From Halictus rubicundus (Eukaryota > Arthropoda > Insecta > Hymenoptera > Halictidae), in contig NC_135163.1 of assembly GCF_050948215.1 (NCBI RefSeq), positions 124,001 to 188,000 of the forward strand: a DNA stretch of 64,000 bases. The letters are read 5' to 3'. The notes beneath the pieces are model-generated. The model had not been told where the DNA came from and made no database searches. It saw only the letters and a program-made list of their open reading frames with translations. Positions 33,559 through 43,660 of this stretch are shown in pieces. A program made the translations under genes and the position numbers. Each line of letters starts with the position of its first letter. The first letter of the stretch is position 1.

Positions 33559-35195
33559 CGCTGTTTAACACGGCACAGCCGAACGAATGATGGAAGAAAA
33601 AACAAAGGAACGATAATTAAACGTACGCTACTCAGTTCGGTCCAACCGTCATTCACAGAGCCTTTATCCTTCTCGACGAACACAAAATGGCGACTTTCTT
33701 CTTTCGTTACTTCACTTCCGGAGTTTCCTTAATGGCCAAAATGAATTCCATAGAAATAGAAATAAACGGCTAGCCACGCATTTCTTAGAATCACTAATTT
33801 TTATAATTCATTTTTTCGAAAGTATTATGGTTTGAATATAATATACATATCCAGTACACTACTTATATTTGCGAACTATTGATTTACAAATTGACGTGCA
33901 AATACCTTTCCGTTGATAAAACGAAGTGACCTGTTCAGTGATATTTACTGAGGGAATAGATAGTTACACGATTTTTGTGCTAGAGGGCGTTCACAACAAT
34001 GTTGTACAACAACATTACTATGATACAATTCCATTGTTAACGTCACATAATTGGGAGAACAGAGTGAGATGTTATGAAGTAGTGGACACTATTTCGTATT
34101 AGCTAGCGGTTTACGATGTCTTGTGGCCGAAGACGAAGAGAAATACTGTTGGATGCGCGATAAGTTGGGAGGGATAAAAGAAGGACACTACCAAATACCG
34201 AAAGGCGCAAATACCGAAGACGTTCATTAAGGAAAAGGCTATAAGAATAGTTCTGTTACTTAGAAAAAGTATGCATTGTGCAGGTAACAGGTAGAAGAAA
34301 TTTACGGGATGATTCTTCACAACAAATTCTTCAAAACAATTGACGGAAAAGTTGTTTTTTTTTATTTTGAACAAGTTTACTTATCATTTTAGCGACCTTC
34401 TCAGCACCATATTGTAAATTTGTAAATTTTCTTCCATCGCGTCATCTTCTATTTGTAAATACAAATTTACTATGGTTACAGAAACTTGGTTTTGTATTTC
34501 GCATGGTTCCCTCACCACGAAGGCAACGATAGGAACAAAAGTATGCCATCCTATAAAAGTAACAATACAGTTCTAAACAATGAATTTATTCGTGTATACA
34601 TTATATTTATAAAGTACATATTAATATTTGGCTGCGTTTACAAGATTTCGAATTTTGCTGTTAAACATATTCTTTATTTTACGTACAGTTTCATTCATTT
34701 ATTATTTATACCCAACATAAAGTTTAACTAATCATAATCGAAATTAGTATTTGAAATCGTTGAAGCATTTTAGAAAACAATATTCTATTCTATTGTATTC
34801 ACGAGACTGTAGTGACTATATATAGCTGTTTTTAATTTTAATTCCTACCACTGACGACGCTGTCAACAGATTTTAGTTCCAGTTGGTAATACAGGATGTG
34901 ACTCGACAATGGTAATGGGGTTACGTGACTTCAAAAAAGTGGGTCACGAAAATACATTGGATGATAGGTCTATCCTCCCAGTTAGCCAAATGCCTACTCG
35001 ACCAAATCCTGCTCGAAGCAAAAGAGTTATGTATTTCGTACCAAACCCTGCTCGAAGCAGAATTTGGAGCTCCTGTGCTTTGATTGTGACACCAAAGTGT
35101 GTCGTGAAATTCCTAACGAAATGCGGCAGCAGATGTTTGTCACATCCATGCGAAGCCTACAGGTAAAATTCCATGCGGCATCATGCGGCATGGGA
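33559..35195. other. Upstream region of nito and intergenic sequence
   Basis: The first ~160 bases are relatively GC-rich and probably the nito promoter/5' UTR. The rest has no supported gene. Near 34890-34990 is a motif set shared with the region upstream of CIAPIN1 (see findings), followed by two imperfect copies of ACCAAACCCTGCTCGAAGCA-like sequence at about 35000-35060. Confidence 0.35.
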
Positions 35196-35399
35196 GCCAA
35201 ACTTTGGCTTCGTTATAGAGGGCAGGTCCGTCGCACTAAGAACGGACGTAACCTTGTTCTAACAGTAAATATCGGGAAAAATTGAAGTAAATCTTCCTGT
35301 GTAGGGTGGGAAAAGGTATTTTATTTAAGTTTCAATGCGTAATAAAGATAAAGTGATGCGTAAACACCACAATGTGTCGTGAAAGTCAAAGCGCCGTGT

Positions 35400-35570
35400 T
35401 GTATAATTCGAAGAGCGTACGTGCGAGAAAGAGAGAGAGAGAACGAGCGCGAAGAGTGTGCGTGCGAGAGAGAAAGAAAAGAGCGCGAAGAGTGTGCGTG
35501 CGAGACAGAGAGAGCGCGAGTGTGCGAGAGAGAGAAAAGAGCGCGAAGAGTGTGCGTGCGAGAGGAAGTG
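35400..35570 (+). repeat. Purine-rich minisatellite
   Basis: About three to four copies of a ~35-base unit with AGCGCGAAGAGTGTGCGTGC alternating with GAGA runs. Every frame is open on both strands, which explains several overlapping low-complexity translations. Confidence 0.85.
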
Positions 35571-36047
35571 GATTCGAAGAAGATTGAAAGAAGTATATGG
35601 AAAGGGATGACGGAATATTTTTAATTCATTAATTTCTTTTAAAGCCATAATATGTATAATTTTTAATTTATGATGCGCGTATGTTAGGTGTTGCGCGTTA
35701 CGCGATCATGCGCAGTGCAGTTTGCGACACCAGACTGGGAATAACAGCTCTCACGACGAAGGTGTCGGTGTTTCGACACGCGCACTGATTCCGTCTTGTT
35801 TGATTAGTGATTCCTTTGTTAGTTAATTACTAATTATTAAGTTCGTGAATTAACTCTGAAGTGGTGAAGACTGGATGAGCAGTGGATTCGAAGGAAGGAA
35901 GGATAGAAGCAGAGAAGACGCCAGATAAGTATTGCCACGTGGTATTGTTACCAATACACGTAACAAATTATTATATATTTTGTATATTCTTTATTCAGTT
36001 TTCTTTTACCCCCATGGATCGTAGAGTTTTGAAGAAGTCGGTTTCGT

Positions 36048-36928
36048 GAAAACCGTATAATAAATTAAGCGCTAGGCAGAAACGAAATATTCGGCGCGAA
36101 ATAACCTCAAATTTGAGGAAGTTTTCACGTGACAATAAATTACAAAGTCCCCCTTATCTTGATAATCTGCAGTACAATCCCAGCACGTCTTCTTTATCCG
36201 TGCCTGTCAGTAATAATAGTAATGAAAGTCTTCTTAATATTCCCACCACATCTTCATTCACGCATGATTCGTCTTCTACCTTTTCATGCGATGATGTGGT
36301 TTGGGAATCTGCTGGTACTGTTTCAGAAGTATCATTTCGTGATGATTTAGCATCTTGCTTTGTGGACAATAATTTAACACACACTCAGGGGAACAACATC
36401 TTATCTCTTCTACGTACCCATTCGTGTTTTTCTAGTTTGCCGAAAGATATAAGAACGCTCATTAGTATACCATGTACCAGTGTCGTCACCTCTGTGGTAG
36501 AACCAGGAGAGTATGTTCATTTTGATGTAGAGTTGGAAATAGTTAAACAGTTATCTCAATGTTCTCCAGTAATTCCTGGAGAGTTGCAATTATATTTTCA
36601 TGTGGATGGATGTAGTTTAGATAGTTCCAATACAATTCAAATTTGGCCTATTCAAGTCAGAATTGTAAATGTCTTAAATAGTAAACCCATTGTAGTAGGG
36701 ATTTATAAAGGCACCCAAAAAACCGAGGATTGTAACAATTATCTTCAAAAATTTGTCTCTGACATAAACTTGATAATGTCAAATGGAGGCATTACGTTCC
36801 ACGAGAAAAAAATTCCAGTCATATTAAGGTGTTTTATTGCTGATGCACCAGCGAATCGTCGATGGATGAAGAAGACGGTAACATATTGGGAATGTCCCAG
36901 TAGGTTATCGCTGTCTGGTTCATTTTGA
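36048..36928 (+). pseudogene. Transposase-like protein, N-terminal part, probably degraded
   Basis: The frame carries LSARQKRNIRREI and a serine-rich stretch. A domain follows at roughly 160-290 of the readable frame, with YFHVDGCSLDSSNTIQIWP, VVGIYKGTQKTEDCNNYLQKF and CFIADAPANRRW. This VDG ... GxYxG ... DAPA pattern is seen in large insect proteins related to CACTA-like DDE transposases, where the D residues belong to an RNase H-like core; that link is from memory of the family and moderate. An ATG at 36014 is in frame but separated from the conserved part by a TGA at 36047-36049. The frame ends early at 36928, well short of a full transposase, so the gene looks broken or depends on splicing to short downstream exons. 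Confidence 0.5.
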
Positions 36929-37839
36929 AACAGTATAATTTATTCCAAGTTGCACATCGTACATTACATATTTCTCGTGTTATGATAAATTGTATTGTTA
37001 TTATATATAGATACGCATGGAAAACAAATAACTTTATGTTATAATCAATAATATCTTCCGTGCAGTATTGTATAGTATTATTTTAGTACTCAAAACTTTA
37101 TATAGTACTCACAAATATTTTTAATTATTTCAGATACCTATTTTTCCAAGAATGCTTTACTACCAGGATTACCACCGAAAGTAATTTGGAACAAATGTCA
37201 AAACAGTATTATTTTGAGTTGATTAATGAATTGAAAGTGAGTATATACATTATTCTAGAATTTAAAAAAATTTTTCTTCGAAATATATCTATTGTACAAT
37301 GAGAACAGAACATATATTGCGTCCTAATGTAAGGCCCTTTTTGTTTGTAGGAAGGAGAAACTTCAAGAGTGGTGTGCTGTCCGTGCTGCCCGTGCCTAAT
37401 GACCTATATTATGTATTATAAATTAATTAAACTCTTCTTAAGCGTTCCCATACCTTATTTTCCATTCGAGGGTTTTATTTCCATTATTTTAAGATTTGAA
37501 TATTTATTTTTTATTTTATAACAGTTTTGTTATGATAATTTAATTTTATATCATTTTTATTCCCTTCATGTAACTTGTACAGTTCATTTTTTTTAATTTT
37601 ATTGTCTATTCGTATTCTTTCTTAAGATTATAAATATGAAACAAATAAATAATATAATACAAATATATGTAAAATAAAAATAGATTAAGATTAAAATAAA
37701 TACGTTTGTAAATTCGATTTTCCCTCTCGTCGTTTATTCCAATTTTTCCCGATATTTACTTTCAGAACAAGGTTACGCCCGTTTTTATTGCGACGGACCT
37801 GCTCTCTATAACGAAGGGTGAGCGAGGCGAAAGTTTGGC

Positions 37840-38320
37840 ACGTATATGGCGTGGCAGACTTTCCACTGGAATACCTATGGTAATGCGGAGGCAGATGGAT
37901 GGCAATTCCGAGTCAAATTTTAGTGGCAGGTTCAAAGCATTTTGCTTACTAGAACTTTAAAGTTCTAATAATTTGAATTTAGTGCACGAAGCAGATGAAA
38001 TGTTAACAAGTAAAAAACGAAGCATTTGTTTATTACAAACAAACATTCTATATATTAATAATAAATGAAACAAAACACGAGTAATGTTTTTTAACTTTAA
38101 TCATAACTTATTTCAAGTGATACACAAATTAAATGATACATCATTTTTTATTTCAATGTATAAATTATATATTATGTTTTCAGAATTATGATTAATTCTT
38201 CAGATTAATTTCATAAAGGAATGACACACCATAAATGGAATTCAATGATCACATCTACAATATGTACTTTTTTTATATCATTATCATTACATTATTTGTT
38301 TTACAGCCATAATAAAATAC
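37840..38320. other. Intergenic stretch downstream of UBE2T
   Basis: A+T-rich sequence that should contain the UBE2T 3' UTR. An acceptor-like TATTGTAG near 38262 (minus strand) could supply an alternative last exon for UBE2T. Confidence 0.35.
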
Positions 38321-38794
38321 TTACGGTTGAAAATATTTATTTTTCGTTTCCTCTATTAATTGGCTTGCTTTTCTATCAAATTCCAGTTTGTTAAACTTAT
38401 ATTCTTCTGCTATATCTGCCATTAAAGGATCATCAGGATTTGGATTTCCTAGAAGAAACTGCACAGCATCCAAAAGATTTTTCAAGCCAATAGTAGGTTT
38501 CCAACTACCTTTAGGTGGCATATTTAATAAATCCAAACAGATACGACCTTTGTTATCAATGTTTGGATGATATACAGGCGTTTTAAAAGTAATTCGTGGA
38601 GGTTCAAATGGATATTCATCAGGTATATTAATTTCTAATTCAAAAATAGTTCCACTATATGGACTATCGCAAGGTCCAACAATTGTTGCAATAAGTTGTT
38701 CTAAGTTATCTGATTTTGGATAACAGCATATTCCTTCTACAGGATCTTTTGTGAGTCGTTCAAGTTCACGTTTTAATCTAAGAGATTTTTGCAT
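38321..38794 (-). CDS. UBE2T: Ubiquitin-conjugating enzyme E2 T
   Basis: UBE2T is the E2 of the Fanconi anaemia pathway, passing ubiquitin to FANCD2/FANCI through FANCL during crosslink repair in the nucleus. The 157-residue frame is a complete UBC fold, with YPFEPPRITFKTPVYHPN, the HPN triad (76-78) and catalytic Cys86 in GRICLDLLNMPPKGSW, followed by NPNPDDPLMADIAEEYKFNK. Cys at position 86, PPKGSW and the PNPDDPLMADI stretch fit UBE2T better than other E2 types. The protein lacks the longer C-terminal tail of the vertebrate enzyme. Its TAA lies inside a strong donor-like GTAAGT, so an alternative spliced C terminus is possible. The ATG at 38794 fits the family N terminus. Confidence 0.92.
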   Translation of the reverse strand: MQKSLRLKRELERLTKDPVEGICCYPKSDNLEQLIATIVGPCDSPYSGTIFELEINIPDEYPFEPPRITFKTPVYHPNIDNKGRICLDLLNMPPKGSWKPTIGLKNLLDAVQFLLGNPNPDDPLMADIAEEYKFNKLEFDRKASQLIEETKNKYFQP

Positions 38795-39479
38795 TGTTGT
38801 TATATACCTTTAATAGAAGCAATTTTTGTTTTATTCAAATTTATATGATAAAATTAAACATAACATATTACAAGAATGAATAAGAATCTCACTATTTTCA
38901 CTATTTTTAAAATATTTATTTGTTTTAGAACAAGATTTCAGTTTTTCGTTTTAAAAATGTATTTTACAAATAAGACAGGTTTTATTTACAACGATATCTT
39001 ATATAGTTTGATCTACCTGCTTAGTACATATATGTATATGTATATATTTACACTGTTACTTACCTCTTCTAAACTAACTTAAAATAGGATTTATATATTG
39101 ATTAATGGTTTTATCAATGCCACAATTTTTTATTCAATAATTGTACTGTATATATTTTGTAAATACAAATGTAAAATTCACGTTTACTTGAAAAGAAATG
39201 ACAACGGTTCAAATAGTTGTCGACCTTTACTTTGTTTACCTGGAAAACTTGCTGAAATGAGAATTCTTCTGTGATATGTTGTCACAATCGTGTTGATGTG
39301 ACATTGTACGAAAATACACTGACATTTCATTGCATTTAAATAATATTAGTTAATTTTAATATTTTGAAAAATTATTTATTTATTTAAACCTATATTTGTG
39401 TATGTATAACATAGAGGATACACTTCGTCCGTGGTCAGGGTAAGTCTTAGACCATATAAAACTATAGACACGGCACAGA
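38795..39479. other. UBE2T upstream region
   Basis: A+T-rich, with a short 5' UTR and promoter expected on the minus strand. No gene is supported; the plus-strand open frame at 38876-39082 is low-complexity. Confidence 0.3.
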
Positions 39480-40658
39480 TACTTTAGCTTGAAGCAGAGA
39501 GGATAGGAGAGTGCTCACTAATGTCGAGCCAGAGAGGATAGGAGAGTGCTCACGCCCGGGTTTTCGGCGTTCCCGATATAGTGCTGACATCTGCTCAGCC
39601 TTAGCATGGCACAGAACCGTGTCGTCTTTTAGCATGACACAGAACCGTGTCGTCTTTCCTGGAACAGAACCGTGTCGTCTTTCCTGGAAGAGAATCGTGT
39701 CGTCTTTTAGCATAAAACCGAACGCACATTATTTTTTTAACCAGGATTAGAACGTACAGCTTAATTGTTTTATATGAAATATCTAACTAACATGTAAATC
39801 TTGTGTACAAAATCTCTAATTAATATAAATTAAGAATAATATTAATTGTAATGATACGTATTTTATTTTTTTCCAATTTTGTAGTTGCAAACTCTAGTTG
39901 TAAAAAATGGAAAACCCGGAAAAATTCGAACAAACACAGATCTCATATCGAAGTTTAAAAGCGACCAACCTGAATATTAATCTAATAATGAGCTATTGTC
40001 ATCAACACTATCTTAAATTTGTTCATATATTTAGCTACTGCTATTATTAATTTAAAAAAATTTTCTTTCATGAATAAATATTTTTTCTAGATGACTTTAA
40101 AAACACATTAGAACTATTTTTAAATAATTTTACTCGAAAACATTCTAGTTTGCTCTTTATTTCACCGTTCTACTAATTTTTTATGGGCTGCATTGCACTC
40201 TTTTACAACTGAATACCATGGTACCATCCATATTCAAGGAAGAACAATTTTTTGCGACGATCATTGAAAAAACAAAAGTGTTTCCTTCATTTCAGTCCTT
40301 TAGTGCGTTGGTGACGTAGCGCCCAGCACACCTACCTGTGTTCTGTGTCACATCTGGAGTTTTATGGTACGCTAACTCGCAAGCCAGACCATACAAGCGA
40401 ATGCATCCACAACTTCCAGAGACCTGCCTCCAAAACTAATTAAAGGAAGGCTAGACATGCAGTGTGTACTAAACTCCTCAAAAGGGGCGGATTCCAGTCG
40501 CTCGTGTTATAAACCTCATTCGATACTTCATCGAAAGGGTGATCTTACATATTTCTGTAACAGTTCCAAGTGCATGCACTTTGTTCATGATACACTCTTT
40601 GTAATTATTAAATTCAATTAAATATTAAGTAAATCTTTCACGGTGCTAACGGCCCTCG
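39480..40658 (-). repeat. Family R repeat, copy 4 (inverted)
   Basis: The tail GAGAGTGCTCAC occurs twice (near 39505 and 39543), showing a small duplication at the end. The minisatellite at 39600-39710 is the GACACGG variant, as in copies 1 and 5. The body has a ~20-base deletion near 40090 relative to copy 1. It ends CGGTGCTAACGGCCCTCG against an S element, mirroring the 8394/8395 junction. Confidence 0.75.
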
Positions 40659-41220
40659 CAGAGATGGGCATTATTTGGGATAAAAAATTATTTAAATAAA
40701 AATTCGAATAAAAGATACTTTATCTTTATTTGTTATTTGAAGGTTCGAATAAAAAAAAGCATCTTTATTGGACGAGTGTCGAATAAATAAATTTATTAGA
40801 TGAGAATTTATCCGACGAATAAAAATACTTTTCTATATTCGAAGCTTCAAATTAAATTTTCATTTTTTATCTGTGCTGTTATTTGGAGGCTACGACTAAT
40901 TCTTCCGAATTTCGAATAATTTTCGTCAGCTTGAATAAGCGGCTTCGAGCCCCGTCGGCCCAGGCCCAGAAGCTCGTGCCACCTCGGTCGTCCAGCGGTG
41001 CAATAAACGGCAGCCGCGCGATCCGAGGCGAGAGCAGGTATATCGGTGTGAAACTACTCCTAATCAAATTACAAAACTTCTTTATTTTTCATTATTTTTT
41101 TATAGCACTTCCATCAACCTATTTGTGGAGTTTTTCTGATTAAAATGACACTAAACACGATATAATTTGATCTGTATTGCTATTCAAACGCTTCGAATAA
41201 TCTTTGCCAGCTATAAGCTG
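40659..41220. repeat. Family S fragment, copy 3
   Basis: It begins CAGAGATGGGCATTATTTGG, the hAT-like tip, then ATTCGAA-rich sequence. The GC-rich block near 40950 is diverged from other copies and the ~370-bp block is absent. It fades out near 41220. Confidence 0.6.
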
Positions 41221-42073
41221 TTAAAATTTTTGTACAATTTGATTGTGTGGAGTTATACGTGTAGACAAACATATTTATTTTGATTGTAATTTCACTTACT
41301 TTAAAAATTAGCTTATCTTATTTAAATTGAAATGTAGGGAATTTAATATTATATTTTTCTAGAATTGTCTAGACATCATGATTGCCCATGCTCAGACATC
41401 ATGTCTGGATCTGTTTTACGATTGAGTGAGACACTGTCATTTTTTAGTTATTTATTGGCATGCTTGGCCCTAAGAATTCGTTACGGGCTTGGGTACGGGT
41501 CTAGAAGCGGGAAGACAGACCAGCCGTACTCCACTCAATGACAATTCACACATTGCAGGCAGACACTCAGGAGAAAGGCGATACAAGTTTCGGGGAAAGA
41601 TCCTTGAACAAGGGATCTTTGTGCAGTATCCTGCGAGGCTTACGTGAGAAAATGAATTCACGGAGTCAGTAGGCGTTGCACAATTTACGTAAGGTTAATG
41701 ATAGTTCAGTAAGTTAAATAACACGATATTAAGCAAGCCATATAGAAGTTAATAATAACATCACTCTCCAAAAAATTATTATAATTTACCATATTTATAT
41801 ACCTTCTATGTGTATGTAACTCCGTAAGGAGTTAATGATATTATCGATTTATATGTAAGTTCATTCGAAACAAATTCGTCAAAATGCCGGAAATATTGTC
41901 TTTTAAGTTTTTCACGTGAAACGTGCATTATTTCAAATATTAATACAAATAAAGGTTACGCACATACTTGCCGAATATACCTAATGTAGTTATTAAAAAA
42001 ATCAAATATATTAAAAATCACGTTATAAGTTACAAATGAAATACTATTATTACCATTATCTATTTCAAAAAGA
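41221..42073. other. Gene-free stretch
   Basis: No supported gene. A short imperfect direct duplication of AGACATCATG-type sequence lies near 41371 and 41394. Otherwise the stretch is ordinary A+T-rich sequence. Confidence 0.3.
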
Positions 42074-42237
42074 ACGCAGAGTTGAATCTTGGGTATTGCG
42101 ATAACTCGCTCGCCCGAACTTGCCCGATTCTTTTCGAACGCGCTCAATGAAGTCGGGTCATGGGCCGTCCGAAAGGCTCGGACCGCTCGACGTGTCCCGA
42201 TTCGAGTGCCCGATTCACGAGCCGGCCCGCACATCCC
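42074..42237 (-). repeat. GC-rich MITE-like block, copy 2
   Basis: Reverse complement shows the tip GTAGGGATGTGCGGGCCGG and CGGGC/TTCGGG words, matching the type at 17497-17700. Confidence 0.45.
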
Positions 42238-42240
42238 TAC

Positions 42241-42350
42241 TGTGTCACATCTGGAGTTTTATGGTATGCTAACAATCGACATTGAGTTGCAAATCAGACC
42301 GTACAAGCAAACGCATTCGCAACTTCCAGAGGCCTGATTCCAAGGCTAAA
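42241..42350 (-). repeat. Short family R fragment
   Basis: A diverged piece of R, with GAGTTTTATGGTATGCTAAC and AACTTCCAGAGGCCTG matching 40345-40430. It is cut off on both sides. Confidence 0.65.
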
Positions 42351-42354
42351 AGGA

Positions 42355-42640
42355 GAGGCCACGACCTTCGGGTCACCGATTCTGTTGAAATTTTGCACAC
42401 TTATAGATCTCGTTCTCCTGTTCACGAATATATACCATTATAGGGGCAGATACTCAATAGTTTTCGAGATATTGACGATTAAAGTTTCATTATTTCTTAT
42501 ATAATGCCGTATTTTTCCTAGATTACAAGAATCGGTGTGGCACGACGGTAGCGTTCCAAGTTTTCAGCCGAACGACCAGGGTTCAAATCTTGCCGACTAA
42601 TGGATTTTTTTTTATTATGTTTTATCATTGTCTATTTATA
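42355..42640 (+). repeat. SINE-like element with tRNA-related promoter
   Basis: A box A-like TGGCACGACGGTAGC (near 42537) and a box B-like GGGTTCAAATCT (near 42579) are spaced as in tRNA genes. They are followed by a T-rich run and ATTATGTTTTATCATTG. The inverted counterpart of this 3' end flanks the gypsy element at 48295-48340 and begins the long R copies. The upstream part (42360-42480, with TTTTCGAGATATTGACG) looks like a repeat but has no other copy here. Confidence 0.4.
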
Positions 42641-43105
42641 TTATTAATTTCAATCGATTAAATTTCACGCATAAAATTGCATTTTGAATTATAAATAACA
42701 TGTATTTATTTACTAACAACAGAATTATTTACTATTATTATATATTATTATTTATATATCAAATATATATATTAAATTTTAAGAAGTCTTTATAAATATC
42801 CTGTGTTCATTTTCCGGTTTCCGAACAAGTTACTGTTACGTTTGTGTGATGTGACATAAGTTCATCTACCTTTACTTGAACCAGTGCTGTCTTTTCTCCC
42901 TTTTATGTTATCGTAATTTCGAACGTTGATTGATACTGACGCCCTGTCTGATCCATGTTGATTATATAATTCAAATGGAATTGCTAGGTGATATATTTTA
43001 CTACTTTCCGATAATTTTCGGCGGCCTGCTATGTTTTATCAAAATGAAATCGGTACTTATCATTATATTGAAATTTAATCGATTTAAATTGATAATATAA
43101 ATATA
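42641..43105. other. A+T-rich flank of gypsy insertion
   Basis: Contains TA-rich microsatellite-like sequence near 42735-42775 and no supported gene. Confidence 0.3.
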
Positions 43106-43109
43106 CAAT

Positions 43110-43391
43110 TGTAGTGACTGTGTGTGAGAGAGAAAGAGAGAGAATGTGCGTAACGACGAATGAGTGATCGAATGTATCTGAAACGGAGCGAATGATAGGT
43201 CGGATGAGGAAAGAGTGAGAGGGAATGAGTGAGAGACAAACAAGAACGATCGGTAACAGAAACGTATTTAGGCAGAGGTACTCGGGCGAGCGAAGAGAGA
43301 TATATTCGAGATATTCGAGCGGGCGAGCGGAGAAGTACGAGTGAGCGAACGGAGAGTTTAAATAAATCTGTAAGCATAAAAACTTACAACA
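43110..43391 (+). repeat. 5' LTR of gypsy element
   Basis: 282 bp, with a GAGA-rich first third (typical of a GAGA-containing promoter) and an ATAAAT signal near 43365. No difference from the 3' LTR was seen by eye. Antisense open frames through it are artefacts of the GAGA/TCTC bias. Confidence 0.92.
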
Positions 43392-43660
43392 GCTTCTCAG
43401 AAGTGGGATCTCTGATATCCCAGCGCGAAAATCTAGTGGCGATCGAGAAAAATCGCGTGGTAGATCACGATCGCGAACACGTGGCGAGTCGGAAGTTGCG
43501 ATTTCGGTGCGGCGAAAAATAGTGACTTTTCGTGGGTTGGGTTTCCGTGGGTGGAAGACTTCGGTCAGGAAGACGCGAAGACTACGGCGCCGGGAGGAAA
43601 AATCGAGGCCGAATTGAGTGGCGATTATTCGATTTTGGAGCGGCGGAGACGGAAGCCAGC

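Larger units (their letters stand above)
35196..37839 (+). mobile_element. DNA transposon with inverted ends and DDE-type transposase gene
   Basis: Bases 35196-35284 (GCCAAACTTTGGCTTCGTTA inward) are matched in reverse complement by 37741-37839, apart from an 11-base insertion on the right. Between them lie a purine-rich GAGAG minisatellite (35400-35570) and a transposase-like frame (36048-36928). Two short stretches with plausible splice signals follow (37137-37237, 37352-37400). The ends do not begin CACTA and flanking target duplications were not clear, so the superfamily is unassigned. Confidence 0.6.

Noticed and set aside
35325..35648. Antisense 107-codon and sense 70-80-codon frames in the GAGAG minisatellite
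   Set aside because: Low-complexity tandem DNA is open in every frame; there is no biological signal.
42530..42600. Possible functional tRNA genes at 42530-42600 and 1166-1255
   Set aside because: Box A and B resemble tRNA promoters, but acceptor stems do not pair and related copies are parts of larger repeats.
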